DNA from: Euglena gracilis
Lineage: Eukaryota > Euglenida > Euglenophyceae > Euglenales
Assembly (NCBI GenBank): GCA_039621445.1
Contig: CP154956.1
Coordinates: 54,173,143-54,237,142 of the forward strand
Length of the DNA: 64,000 nt
Reading direction: 5' to 3'
Made by a program: the position numbers and the translations under genes. The notes under the pieces were generated by a model. It worked only from the letters and a program-made list of their open reading frames with translations. It had not been told where the DNA came from and made no database searches. Of the stretch, positions 38,850-48,779 are shown one piece after another (positions within the stretch are counted from its first letter, which is position 1; every line of letters begins with the position of its first letter).

Positions 38850-39089
38850 GTAAGCGGCGGCTTGCGCTCTGCACCCCTTCCCCCCCCACCACCTTCTGTC
38901 TCCGCTTTCGGTGATGCAACGCCGGCGACCAAGGCATGGCCTCGCAGGGGCAAAGTGCCGAGGCCGATGTGTCAGGTACAGAAAACCCTGCTTCCTATCC
39001 AGCCTCAAAGCGGAGCCCATGGAGCCCGGCCTTGTGCTGTGCACTCCCGGCTCCCCCTCCACCCTCCCTTCTTAGTTTCGGTCTGGTAA

Positions 39090-39446
39090 CGCCATAATTT
39101 TTTTTATTAAAATGTATATTTTTATAAATTGTTCGTAATTTTTCTTTTCAAAATAGATAAATGATAATGGTTGGGGGGTGCAGGTGTCCGCATCTAGTCC
39201 GTACTTCCTTGAGGGGTCGGTGCGAAAAAATATTTCGGAACCAACCTGATAATCGGTGCCCCTAGAAAAAAAAGTAAAACTGGGGAGAGGTTGTTCGACC
39301 CTCCAGGGTACAAAATTTTTCCCCAAGGGTCAGCCCTTCAGGATTCAAAATGCAAAAAAAGCTTGGGCTTTTCTTGGCCAAAACCAGCGGATCGCAAATA
39401 TTTGTGGTCCAAATGGTGTCAGCTTGTGCATTTGTCCTCCATAGAC
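39090..39446. other. AT-rich spacer, no gene seen
   Basis: It begins with AT-rich sequence (39100-39170) and has no frame with recognisable content. A run of words shared with the hairpin region begins at 39449. Confidence 0.4.
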
Positions 39447-39448
39447 CG

Positions 39449-39625
39449 CGTGTCCTAGACGTCGGTTCGGGCGTGAAGCCAGAGCCTCCAATACCCGGTT
39501 TCAAGGAACTGTGTCCAGACTACGGTTCGGGCGTGAAGCCGGTGCGTAGGACATCGGTTCGGGCTAACGCCCGAACCGATGTCCTAGGCACCGGCTTCAC
39601 GCCCAAACCGTAGTCTTGGACACGG
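39449..39625. repeat. Large near-perfect hairpin, about 54-bp arms
   Basis: The left arm 39511-39564 and right arm 39569-39623 pair with only about three differences around a TAAC loop. Arm words include CTACGGTTCGGGCGTGAAGC and ACATCGGTTCGGGC. A third, partial copy of the left arm lies upstream (39449-39485). Such a long young inverted repeat may be the end of a foldback element or a hairpin-forming MITE. Confidence 0.85.
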
Positions 39626-39643
39626 TTCTCGATATAGATTTCG

Positions 39644-39834
39644 GGTGCAATTTGGAAGTAGGCGGAGGGCCACCCCGCACCACTCCGCCACCCCGCACCC
39701 CCCCCCATTCAAATAACAAAATCCCACCCCGGAGTGCAAAAGACCCGAGGGCCACGTTGAATTCGGGTGCAATTTGCAAGTAGGCGGGGGGGGGGGGGGC
39801 TCCGCCCCCCACACCCCCCTCCGATAACAAAATC
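39644..39834. repeat. Direct duplication, about 115-bp unit
   Basis: TTCGGGTGCAATTTG followed by AAGTAGGCGG and, further on, AACAAAATCC occurs at about 39648 and again at about 39762. Long C and G runs differ between the two. No coding evidence. Confidence 0.7.
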
Positions 39835-39859
39835 CACATAGAAGCAGATGCAAATATTG

Positions 39860-40265
39860 CCGGGTACATTCTGGTCAAAACCCGGCGCATGCAAATTGCA
39901 CTGGCTAAATGGGTCAGACTTTATAGATGTCCGAAGCCGACTGCGTTGCGTCCGTTTCGTCCACAATGCTGCAAATTAAATTGTCCTTCCGGAACAAAAT
40001 GCTTGAGGTCAGCAGTGGACTGCAGTATGCTGGAAAGCCGCTTTGTAATAGAAAACAACTCACGAAAAACAATCATCAAACCCGGCCAGGGATGCCAATT
40101 GGTAAACAGACATGCTGTGCACAAACTAATTATTTCAAGGCCCAGCTTTCCAGGACCGAAACCCAGTAAAAAAACAACAACAGCAAAACACAATTATCAA
40201 TGAAGATTTCTGGGGGTTTTGGGGGTTGATTGGTTGTTTTGGGGGGGGGGGGTGGAGGGTTTTTT
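39860..40265. other. Spacer, no supported gene
   Basis: Frames of 80-104 residues occur on both strands without recognisable motifs. Ends at an oligo-G/oligo-T stretch. Confidence 0.35.
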
Positions 40266-40269
40266 TTTA

Positions 40270-40745
40270 AGCCAGGGGGGGGGGGGGTCCAGCCTCCGGC
40301 TGGCAAAAAGGCTGCTGGCTGGAAATGAGCTGCTGGCTGGACCCCCCCAGGGGTATAGGGGGCTGGAGGAGGCTGGGCTGGGCTGGGTCGATGAAAAACA
40401 AAATCTTCTAAAGCATTTTGCCATTTTCGGCATTTTGATGGATGGAGCTTGGTCAAGGCTGGGGGGCTGTGACTGGGAAGCTGTGATGAGGGGAAAAAAT
40501 GCAGGCATAGGTGAGCTGGGCAGCCCAGATTGCTGGCCAGCCTGCGGCCGGCTGGCCCGGCCTCCGGCCAGGCTGGACCCAACTTTATTTCACTCGACCC
40601 CCGGGGGGGGGGGCTCCCAGCCCGAATTTGGGCTGCTGGCTGGATTTGAGCTGCTGGCTGGCTGGACCCCCCCCCCCGGAGGTAGGGTACCCTCCGGCTT
40701 AAGAAAACCCCTGATCCCCCCAGGGGGGGCTGGGCTGGACCCACC
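40270..40745. repeat. GCTGGCTGG-rich repeat (copy 1)
   Basis: It shares with 56410-56830 the order CAGCCTCCGGCTGGCAAAAA, GAGCTGCTGGCTGG, GGGCTGGGCTGGG, CCGGCTGGCCCGGCCTCCGG, then GGACCCAACTTTATTTCACT and AGCTGCTGGCTGGCT. Oligo-G and oligo-C runs of 8-14 bases interrupt it. On the minus strand the conserved centre reads GTGAAATAAAGTTGGGTCC, with an AATAAA-type signal. A shorter relative is at 46935-46985. Confidence 0.8.
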
Positions 40746-40981
40746 CACCCTACCTCCCCTCCCCCTCGGGGTCCAAGACTGAAAACAAAACCCTCGAATA
40801 TCAACAGCTTTTTAAAGACATTTTGCCATCACTTTCAATTCTTCTGTTCAATTCATTCATTTCTTCTGTCGACGTTTGGATCCTTCATCAAACGAAAAGC
40901 CTTCCCTGGAAAGCAGGTGAGGAAAACCTGACGGTGTATGCCAAACCACATTGTGAATAAAGGTCAGAGGGAAAAGATAAA

Positions 40982-41344
40982 ATGTCATTAATGGAAACAG
41001 GCAACGGCAGCATATATGCGCCATATGAGCGCATCCTCAATTGGAGCAACTGTAAGTAATTTCTCATCCTCAAAATTCAAACAGGAAAAAAACAAAGGAA
41101 AATGGAGAGCAATGTGCAGACCATGCAAAGGGGGGAGGAATGCAGCACGGACCCTCAAAAAAAGTGGGCAAAAATGCAAAGAAAAAGCACAAATAAATGC
41201 AAAAAAATCAAATTGCATGTAAATTCCCTTAGGAGCTCCTCCAAATATGTGCATTTTCTTTTGGAGAGGACTCGTACTTTTTCACCACCTCCAGGGGGAT
41301 TTCTGCAGCGGAAAAAAATACGCAACATCGTGGACATTTTTTTG
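40982..41344 (+). CDS. Candidate first two exons of a gene
   Basis: From ATG 40982 the sequence reads MSLMETGNGSIYAPYERILN and WSN and meets a strong donor, ACT followed by GTAAGTAAT (exon 40982-41051). After a pyrimidine-rich tract and CACCTCCAG an in-phase second exon (41295-41344) completes a Trp codon and reads GFLQRKKIRNIVDIFL, ending at GTGTGT. The intron of about 243 bp would contain TGCAAAAA repeats. No domain is recognised and no continuing exon could be fixed. Alternatively the ATG-started ORF at 41102-41533, in the same frame as exon 2, is the real one. Confidence 0.35.
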
Positions 41345-41533
41345 GTGTGTAAAAACATAAAAAATCAACAAAAAAAACGTAAATTTTGCAACAAAAAGAA
41401 TGCAAATCAAACAAAAAAATGCAACAATTCAAAGATTTGCATTTCTCAACATCAACCCCAAAATAAAAATGGACCTTTTCTGGGCTTCTGGCGCATTTGG
41501 TGCAAGCAGATTGGAGTCCCCTGGGAGCTCTGA
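41102..41533 (+). CDS. ORF of 143 residues, unknown
   Basis: It starts at ATG 41102 (MESNVQTMQRGEECSTDPQK) and ends at TGA near 41533. It is very Lys/Asn-rich where it crosses TGCAAAAA repeats, so part of it is probably intron. The stretch GFLQRKKIRNIVDIFLV is the most protein-like. See the alternative two-exon model starting at 40982. Confidence 0.25.
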   Translation: MESNVQTMQRGEECSTDPQKKWAKMQRKSTNKCKKIKLHVNSLRSSSKYVHFLLERTRTFSPPPGGFLQRKKIRNIVDIFLVCKNIKNQQKKRKFCNKKNANQTKKCNNSKICISQHQPQNKNGPFLGFWRIWCKQIGVPWEL

Positions 41534-42084
41534 CCAGGGTCCCAAGGGGGATTCTGGCTGGCAATCTGGGTTGGAAAACTTTTTTTCTGGGGCTCTCGGT
41601 CGATTTTGATTCCTCTGGGGAAAAGTGCCCCCTGGGGACACAAAATGATCAATTTTAAGGTGTGGCCGGCCCTGCCCCCGGGGTGGGGGGTGTTTGGGCA
41701 GGAATTCCAAAGCCCCGACCCCTCTACTGCACAGGGGGGGGGGCTGAATAAAAAACCCTGCTGGGAGATGTCCCCACCAGATTTGGAAAATGGGGAGAAA
41801 CTGCACCCACCAAAGCGCTTGCAAAACAGATTTTTGTTGGTACCCAAGGCAATTTCGACAAAAAATGTGGAATTTGGGAAAAAGAAGGGGTGGTGATCCC
41901 ACCCACCCACAATGAATTCGGAAATCACTTTTGGCGGTGGAACCATTCAGAGGAGAGCAGGAACAATGAATATGATGTGTTCCATGCTTTGTTCACCACA
42001 TGATGTTGTCGACGGCTTATTTTTATTGACCTGGACAGAATCACTCTCCCCAGCAATTTGGCTCACTCAGAAACCAGAAAAAAC

Positions 42085-42312
42085 ATGCCCTTCAAAAACA
42101 GACCGAAGAAAAAGGTGCTCACCAAAAAAAGCCAATGCGTTGCTTGCAATAAATGCTGGAGCGAGGAGAACCCAAAGAACAATGGGATGAACTGGAGTCG
42201 TTGCCTCGATCAAAAATCACCTCCCTCAGAGAATGATGCAACACCCAGCCTCTGGAGGAGGCTGGGCCAACTGATTTGCTTTAGGTTCCTGCGTGGAAAA
42301 GGCAACCCCTAG
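42085..42312 (+). CDS. Small Lys- and Cys-rich ORF
   Basis: From ATG 42085 it reads MPFKNRPKKKVLTKKSQCVA and then CNKCWSEENPKNNGMNWSRC, 75 residues in total to a TAG. Four Cys (C-x-x-C-x-x-C-x16-C) and a basic N-terminus suggest nucleic-acid binding, but this is a guess. It could be an exon of the gene begun at 40982. Confidence 0.3.
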   Translation: MPFKNRPKKKVLTKKSQCVACNKCWSEENPKNNGMNWSRCLDQKSPPSENDATPSLWRRLGQLICFRFLRGKGNP

Positions 42313-42523
42313 CAAGAAAATACAGAAAGAAACAATAAATATCTGCAACTATATTACAAAAGGTCACACACACAAATGTGAAAGGAAACATGCGTATAAT
42401 TCATTGAGTGCAGAAAACTTGTTCACAACTAGGTGCTCAAGCCCACAGGCTTGAAATGCTTGGGGGAAAGAAGAGGACACAAATGGTTTCCAACAATTCG
42501 ACACAAAGCAACACAAATTTCAG

Positions 42524-42671
42524 CAGCTTAGGAGTCAGCCAATACAAATTTCTTGACCCAACGTTTCCACCACAAGCTATCTGTTTATGGTTCCCCCATT
42601 TTGATCTGGACGGGAGATTTTATTCAGGCAGTTTCCCATATCAGGATTTTTGTAATGCTGAAGCCAATTGA
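42524..42671 (+). CDS. Candidate terminal exon, unknown protein
   Basis: After the acceptor-like ACACAAATTTCAG the frame reads SLGVSQYKFLDPTFPPQAIC, LWFPHFDLDGRFYSG and SFPYQDFCNAEAN to TGA 42669-42671. Aromatic-rich, balanced composition contrasts with the T-rich DNA that follows. No family is recognised. Confidence 0.35.
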
Positions 42672-42719
42672 AACTGGCGCCAACCACAGTTGTGGAGTGC
42701 CTGGAGCCTGTATTTTATT

Positions 42720-43020
42720 CAAACAATTGCTTTTTTTTCTGTATTTTGGCCAAAAATGAGAGGATTGTATTCACTAGGGACTTCAAAAAAAGCTGGGAAA
42801 AACTGGGAATACGGGGGGCGGGGGGGTGCCTTTTTGGCATTTTTCAGCATTTTTGTGCATTTTTTTTCAAATTTTCCAAAAAAATGTGCATTTTTGTGCA
42901 TTTTTCACGTTTTTTTTTTGCACCTTTTTTGGACATTTTTGGCACATTTTTTTGCTTTTAAAACTTTTTTTTCATGGTTTGCCAATTTCCGCACTTTTTT
43001 TTCCCCCATTTTTGCACAAT
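42720..43020. repeat. Low-complexity TGCATTTTTT-type region
   Basis: Repeated GCATTTTTGTGCATTTTT words and T-runs. The Phe-rich ORFs over it are artefacts. Confidence 0.6.
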
Positions 43021-43069
43021 GAACACTGAAATGACAAGGCTGGACAGGGGACAGGCTGTGTGGCATTGA

Positions 43070-43345
43070 ATGTCATTAAAGGGGACAAACCAAAAAGCAC
43101 CCCCTCTTCATCGGGCAAGACTGTTCATTAGACATGGGGGACGTAAACAGAAGCATGGTCGATGCCCAGGGCTGGAAAAAAGCCGCTTACTCGACAAACA
43201 GCTGATCAACAGAGGCAAAACATGTTTCAGGGGGGTTCCGTTCACACACAAACCTGATCAGGAAGGGGGGGATGCACTAGCCCGGCCTTGGGGAAAAAAG
43301 CGCAAAAAAATAGGATTTTTGTATAAAATATGCAGAAATATGTGA
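43070..43345 (+). CDS. Hypothetical ORF of 91 residues
   Basis: It begins at ATG 43070 (M-S-L-K-G-T-N) and contains EKSRLLDKQLINRGKTCFRG. No domain was recognised. Another frame in the same DNA (about 43134-43210) reads MGDVNRSMVDAQGWKKAAYS, also protein-like, so the true coding frame is uncertain. Confidence 0.25.
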   Translation: MSLKGTNQKAPPLHRARLFIRHGGRKQKHGRCPGLEKSRLLDKQLINRGKTCFRGVPFTHKPDQEGGDALARPWGKKRKKIGFLYKICRNM

Positions 43346-43539
43346 AAAAAGCACAAAAATCATAAAAATGCAAAATTAGCCAAAACACAAATGCAGAAAA
43401 TTTGCATTTATTGTTTACCATTATTTACCGGGCCGGGCTGGGCCAGGACAGGCGGCCCGGCCCGGCGCGGCTGCCTGTCCTGGCCTGGCCCAAGCGCGCA
43501 GCTGGCCCTGGCAGTCCTCATGAGGCGATAGAAAGTCCC

Positions 43540-44640
43540 CGGGGCTCTATTCAGTCCACAATGATTTCCTTTGATTCCCAACATTTTGGAGGTTTTTTGA
43601 AAATCTCGATTTGTTTTAACCCAAAAAATGTTCAAAAACAGCCAAAACAGGCTAAACTGGCCATGGCGGCCTGTACGGGGGGAGGGGGGAGGAGGGCGAT
43701 AAAGGGTCCCAGGGGCTTTATTTTTGGTCCCCGTGATGTCTTTTGATTGGTCACCATCTTGGAGATATTTTGAAATTTTCGATTTCTCTCACCCAAAGTC
43801 GCCCGAAAACGGCCAAAACGGGCAGCATTTGGGGCCAGGCTTCAAACTGGAGGCCTATACTGGCAGTCTATAAATCGTCCTGTATGGCCCTTCGGCGCCA
43901 AAAAAACATATCCCACCCCCCTCTGGGGGACCCCCCCGGGGGGGGGGGGGCTCGGCCGGACCCACCCACCCTACCCCCCCATCCCCCCCCGGGGTCCACG
44001 ACTAAAAAAAACCCCTGGTCCCCAGACATTTTTTTGATTTTGCTTCATTTCTGAGATATTTTGGAAAACATCTGGCCCCAAAATGGCCGAAAACGGCAGA
44101 GTTGGAAGCCTGCCACGCTGTTTTGGGCATACCTTGGGCTGGGTGGGGAGTTGCGTTTCCTTTGATTGGCTTCATTTTTGAGATATTTTGGAAACATGGA
44201 TTTTTTTTGACCCTGAAAACAGCTCAAAATGGCCCCCAGACGTGGGCCAAAATTGGCCAAAAAAAATGGCCGTAAACTCAGGCTACACGAAGAGTTGCGG
44301 GAAAAGTAAATCACAATTGGATAGAGCATTCCAAGGGCTTTATTTTTGTCTGTGAACATTTCCTTTGATTTTGCTTCATTGTCGAGATATTTTGAAAAAA
44401 GTCGATTTTTTTAACGAAAAAAACGGCCCGAAAAAAACTTCCCAACTGGTCGTTTTGGGCCACAAACGCGTGCCGGAACACGGGTCAGGCGTGTCGGCAG
44501 CCAAAACGGCGAATGGGGGGCGATGGAGGGCCTCCAGGGGGTGCATTTTGTCTGACTGACACTTCCGGAAATAATATACATTTTCTCGAGATATTTTCGA
44601 AAAATCGATTTTTTTGACCGAAAATATCACCCCGGTGAAA
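43540..44640. repeat. Degenerate repeats with GAGATATTTTG core
   Basis: Six related units lie at about 43590, 43770, 44055, 44175, 44390 and 44595. Each contains TTTTGATT-x-GCTTCAT-type sequence, then GAGATATTTTGAAAA, then TCGATTTTTTTGACC-like sequence, then AAAACGGCC-type words. Spacing ranges from about 120 to 290 bp. No coding content. They look like old tandem copies of a short element. Confidence 0.65.
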
Positions 44641-45114
44641 TGGCAGGGTCGAAACTGGGGGTGGGGTTGGCGAATCCTACCCAGTTTCGACCCCTTCGCG
44701 AGTGAATAACTTGGGCCTGGTGGGGAGTTGAGGTCAAACGGAGGTGATTCAGAAACTCAGGATCCAGTCGCTCGCGACTGAAAAAAAATTCCGGGAACCA
44801 GGCCGGGATCGTGGTGATAATCCGCGGGTTTCATTACCTGCCCAGGGGTGGGGGGGTTCCACCCCCTTTTTCCCGGTGGTAAGCTTCGCTCTTACTCTAA
44901 AGGGATTAGAGCTCAGCGGCCCCCTCCTACAGGGGTGCTTGTTGGACAACTTATTTCCCCAAAACATTTCTTTTGTTGTCAGTTTTTCAGTTTATGCCTG
45001 TGAGCCCTTCTGTTTCTGGGTTGGGAGGTCGGAGTGGGGGACCCATTTTGCCCACGGATTTTATAAAAAATAATACTGGGGTCTTTGGGGGTTTCTCTTA
45101 TTTTTTGATAATTT
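44641..45114. other. Spacer, no supported gene
   Basis: A 109-residue plus-strand frame (44744-45073) has no recognisable motif. Nothing else was seen. Confidence 0.3.
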
Positions 45115-45438
45115 ATGAAAGCTCGAACAGGGGGGTTGATATCGAAGGCCTTCGGAAAAACTGCGGAAAAACTTGCAGAAAAAATGCGGAAATTGCAGTT
45201 TTGGGAATTATTACACTTTTGCTGCAGGGGACTCAGAAAAATTTCACAAATTTCACAAAAGGCTGAGTGGGGATCCAGAAAGCCGGTGGTGCCATCCCAT
45301 CCCGCCAAAAATGCTACATCCCCCCCACCAAATAAGAACCCCCTGCCGATTTTCAGCAAAACCCCTCCAAGAATTGACACCCCAAATAAGACCAACCTCG
45401 AGATTTCTGGGGAAACCCCAAAAAAAAGACCCCACTGA
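45115..45438 (+). CDS. Hypothetical ORF of 107 residues
   Basis: From ATG 45115 it reads MKARTGGLISKAFGKTAEKL, then AEKMRKLQ, an aromatic/Cys-rich middle, and a Pro/Lys/Thr-rich end (KNPLPIFSKTPPRIDTPNKT, EISGETPKKRPH) to TGA. The amphipathic N-terminus is a possible helix. The middle (WELLHFCCRG) has acceptor-like TTTTGCTGCAG, so an intron may be included. No family is recognised. Confidence 0.35.
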   Translation: MKARTGGLISKAFGKTAEKLAEKMRKLQFWELLHFCCRGLRKISQISQKAEWGSRKPVVPSHPAKNATSPPPNKNPLPIFSKTPPRIDTPNKTNLEISGETPKKRPH

Positions 45439-45537
45439 AAATTCCCTAAAAAAATGGGCAATTTATTCATTCATTTTTGGAACTTTTTTTACTTCTCCCT
45501 ATTTTTCATGTGCTAAAATGCCAATTGGCATTTTTTT

Positions 45538-45539
45538 GC

Positions 45540-45632
<93 letters not shown>

Positions 45633-45678
45633 TGCGTGCGTGTGCGTGTGCGTGTGCGTGTGTGTGTGTGTGTGCGTG

Positions 45679-45734
<56 letters not shown>

Positions 45735-45803
45735 TGTGTGTGTGTGTGTGCGTGTGTGTGTGTGTGTGTGTGTGCGTGTGTGTGTGTGTGTGTCTGTGTG
45801 TGC
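45538..45803. repeat. (GC)n-(GT)n-(CGTG)n microsatellite
   Basis: GCGCGCGC leads into about 90 bp of GT, then CGTG-type tetranucleotides and GT again. Alternating purine-pyrimidine of this length can form Z-DNA. The His/Thr and Val/Cys ORFs across it are artefacts. Confidence 0.95.
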
Positions 45804-45964
45804 AGCATTTATAAAAAACAAACAAACTCCTAAACCCAGGAGGGAGATGGATTTTTGCGACAACAACCAAACCAGCCGCAATCAAACCAGCCAAAATATC
45901 CTGGCCAACAAAAATCTGAAACCATTTTTGGGGGGGGAATTTTTTAGCAATTTTGACGAGATAC

Positions 45965-46039
45965 CTCCCAATCCTGTTTTGGTTTCTGGATCCACCCCCC
46001 GCCCAAGCTTGAGATAAGCCTTGGCATGACCCCTGAGAG
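45965..46039 (-). CDS. Candidate internal exon, minus strand
   Basis: On the minus strand, CCTTTTTTTTATACCAG precedes a 75-base segment that ends before GTATCT. One frame reads LRGHAKAYLKLGRGVDPETK and TGLGG, which is protein-like. An upstream candidate exon (about 46170-46310) ends in ATTGAG before GTATGC and in one frame reads VPKGVETTSTTTVQAAKPTA, but its phase does not join cleanly to that frame. Gene identity is unknown. Confidence 0.3.
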
Positions 46040-46742
46040 CTGGTATAAAAAAAAGGTAGTCAAAGGCAGGGTCACAGGTGGGGTATGTGCAACCCCATGA
46101 ATGTGGTCTGAGCATTCCCAGCGCCTTCCGGGGGCTCACTCTCCTTTGGGGGCCATCCATTGGGGCACCCAGAGCATACCTCAATTGCTGTTGGCTTAGC
46201 CGCCTGGACCGTTGTGGTGCTGGTGGTCTCCACGCCTTTTGGAACGCTTGCCTCTTCGCATGCAGGACATCCTCCTCGATGGTTTTGCCTTTCTTGCACC
46301 CCTGTTACGTTTCCTTGAGAAAAAAGCAAAATACCAAAACGAGGTTTGCAAGGGGTGGATAATTCCCCGAACCACTTGCAGTGTTAAAAATAAACCAATC
46401 TGAGTGATGGCAGATGACACCTTTAACCCCGCCACTTATAAACCCACCAGGGTTTATGAGATATGGTTTGGTTGGTCAGCTGGGGGGGGGGTTATAAATG
46501 GGAGGGGGTTATAAATCAAACAATTGTTGGTGAAAATCCGACCCCCGAAGTGCAGGGGGGGGGGGGAAGCAACATGAACCCTCAAAAAACGCGACACAAA
46601 AAAAACACAAAACGAAATGCAAAAAAGCAAAAAAAAACAACAACACAAGTTGCATTGCAAAACACTTTCCCCCTCCAATCCTGCCCACCCCTGAGCCCTG
46701 GGAACAAAACGCCGGAAAAGACATTCAAAAATGATATCCCAG

Positions 46743-46824
46743 GGGTTCGTGGGGAACGCAAAACGCTGGGACCCCCTGGGGAAAAGATTCTGGTGGGGGT
46801 TCAGCTGGCTGTCACTGGCCTCGG
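46743..46824 (+). CDS. Candidate internal exon, plus strand
   Basis: AATGATATCCCAG precedes and GTAATA follows an 82-base segment reading VRGERKTLGPPGEKILVGVQ and LAVTGLG. The hydrophobic strand after a Gly/Pro turn looks like real protein. No neighbouring exon could be joined. The unspliced frame on both sides is Lys/Asn/Thr-rich repeat. Confidence 0.35.
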
Positions 46825-46903
46825 GTAATAATATCGAGGGGTGCAATTTTCCAGCAAAAAAAAATGCAATAAGAGATCCCCAAAACCATCAAAAAAGACA
46901 TTT

Positions 46904-47153
46904 TCAAGGAATTTGACACAATTTTTTGAATGACGAAGCTGGATCAAACTTTATTTCAGTCGACCTGGGGGCGGGGGTGCTGGCTGGCTGATCGCCATGC
47001 ACTAACCAGGGCTGCACCAACAAGGGCTCGGTCCTGGTTTGAGAACTATGGGTGGAAGTTTTGTCTACAAGCAATTCATCAGCAGGCTTCTTTTTAAGGC
47101 ACCCGGGGGGTCTCCCCACCCACCCGGTCTGGCGTGGGACCCAACCTGCAAAA
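46904..47153 (-). CDS. Candidate exon joined to a GCTGGCTGG repeat end
   Basis: The minus strand has acceptor GATTTTTTTTGCAG at about 47154. Downstream it reads LKKKPADELLVDKTSTHSSQ and TRTEPLLVQPWLVHGD before entering the repeat block with the sequence GACTGAAATAAAGTTTGATC (AATAAA signal). Coding identity is unknown. It could be a gene 3' end captured with its polyadenylation signal by the GCTGGCTGG repeat. Confidence 0.3.
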
Positions 47154-47292
47154 AAAAATCGGGCAAAAAAGGCATTTCCCAAAAAAATTTTGGCACTTCA
47201 TGCTGAAACCAATACCCGGGCCAGACCCAGACCCCCAGCCCCAGAACCGCCTCGGGGCCTTCTGAGCTAACAGGAAAGCTGTTCATTAACCA

Positions 47293-47394
47293 TCAGATTC
47301 CTTCCTGGACAGGGGAACTGGGGACGATGCTTTGGTGACTTTCTGCAGCTTCAGGTGCTTGGGCCTCAGGAACATTGCCTTGCGGCACTTCTCC
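47293..47394 (-). CDS. Candidate terminal exon, minus strand
   Basis: After GTTTTTTCCTCCCAG (minus strand) the phase-0 frame reads GEVPQGNVPEAQAPEAAESH, then QSIVPSSPVQEGI and TGA. A second frame over the same bases (EKCRKAMFLRPKHLKLQKVT) is also protein-like and ends at a TAA at 47286-47288, so the true frame is open. The acceptor is strong. The style matches the Pro/Glu/Ala/Val-rich terminal exons at 49681 and 56012. Confidence 0.4.
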   Translation of the reverse strand, partial: GEVPQGNVPEAQAPEAAESHQSIVPSSPVQEGI

Positions 47395-47399
47395 CTGGG

Positions 47400-48140
47400 A
47401 GGAAAAAACTTATTCAACACCCTGATTGCCTGAAGATTGCAGGTGTCCAAAAATGATCACCCTGCTCCAAGCCAGCAGTATATTTTACATATCCAAACCA
47501 GCTCAAAGCCTCCAGCTCATCCTGTCCTCATCCCCAAAATGCCCAGTCCCAGCAGTGGATGCAATGTCACTGTGGTGCAGTGCAGCTGACAGCCTGCCGG
47601 CAGCTTTTGACACAGTGGTGCCCCAACCCCTTTCATCATTTCTTCAATCTGCCATCCCCTCCAACAGCATGCATATGTTCACACCAATCTGCTGTTTCAA
47701 TGGGCATTGGACACATTGCACCTGAGGCAATTGCGCAACACATTACTGTTGCACATTTGTCCAATGGGTGACCGCTGTGCAATGGCGCACTGGACATAAT
47801 CATTGCTTTCTGTTACCGTAACTTCTGTTTCCGTAAACTAAAAGCGAAAAGTCACTGCGCAATTGCGCAAATTAGTTTCAAAACGAACAAAATATTTTAT
47901 CCCCTGTGTCCCCCCCGAATGAGATTTCGCTGTCTACCATCCTGACACAAAAAAAAGAGTCTTTACAATCCTTTTGTCAGGCACACATTCCACGAGGATT
48001 AAATCGTTTTTTTCCAGTTGCTTATAAACGCCTCTGATCAACCACCTCTCCGAAATGGAGCTTTGCGTGTTTAAGACTGTTCATTCCTTTGTTTTTCTGG
48101 CCGGTGCCATGCACTCTTGATCACCACAAATTAGAACGTT
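47400..48140. other. Spacer with GCGCAATTGCGC words
   Basis: GCAATTGCGCAA at about 47729 and GCGCAATTGCGCAAAT at about 47857 resemble the palindromic motif field at 58.5-61.5 kb. No gene was recognised. Confidence 0.4.
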
Positions 48141-48149
48141 CCAGCACGT

Positions 48150-48740
48150 GACAAAAAGATCTCCAATGCCTCCAACCACTGTATCCACCACAGCAACTGC
48201 ATCTACTCCATCCACTTTTATCCATTTTTTTTTCCCATTTGCCTACTGTTGGCCACTTTTGGTCATTTGCCCAATTTCACCCACTTTTGGACGCTTTTGG
48301 CATGTGGCCGCTGCTGCTGAATGTGTATTGGAGTGGAGGTGGGTGCCGGAGTGGATGGTGTTATTGTGTTGATGGAGGTATTGGAGTGGATGCAGTGGAA
48401 GCAGTGAATGGTGAAAGTGGCTGATTTTTAAGTGGCCTTGGCCAAAAGCAGTCACAAGTAACCAAAAAGCAATTTGAAGCAATCAAAAAGCCAACATCCA
48501 CTCCATTATCTGCAACCCCTCCAGCATCTGCACCATCCACTCCAATATCCGCATCTACAATGCACTCCAGTACCTCCATCCACAACACACAATATACACA
48601 CTCCTGTATCACTATCCACTTGTCCACTCCATCCACTCCTGTGCTTGCATTCACTTCAATATCTATATCACCCCTGTCCACTCCAGTCCTTCCAACAATT
48701 CCAACACCTCCATCCACTCGAGTGTCTATGGTTGAAAAAA
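48150..48740. repeat. TCCACTCCA minisatellite in inverted arrangement
   Basis: Words such as GGAGTGGATG and TATTGGAGTGGA (48330-48420) face TCCATCCACTCC and ATCCACTCCAATATC words (48500-48730) in reverse complement, separated by about 80 bp. Both arms are degenerate tandem arrays of about 12-24-bp units. The ORFs on either strand are artefacts. Confidence 0.7.
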
Positions 48741-48779
48741 TAACAAAATGACCTAGAATGGCTTTTATTTTTTATTAAA

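Noticed and set aside
45499-45894. His/Thr and Val/Cys ORFs
   Set aside because: Pure translation of the GT/CGTG microsatellite.
46072-46329. Cys-containing minus-strand ORF as a zinc-finger gene
   Set aside because: C-x-x-C occurs once without partners, and three frames are equally open; only short exon-like pieces can be defended.
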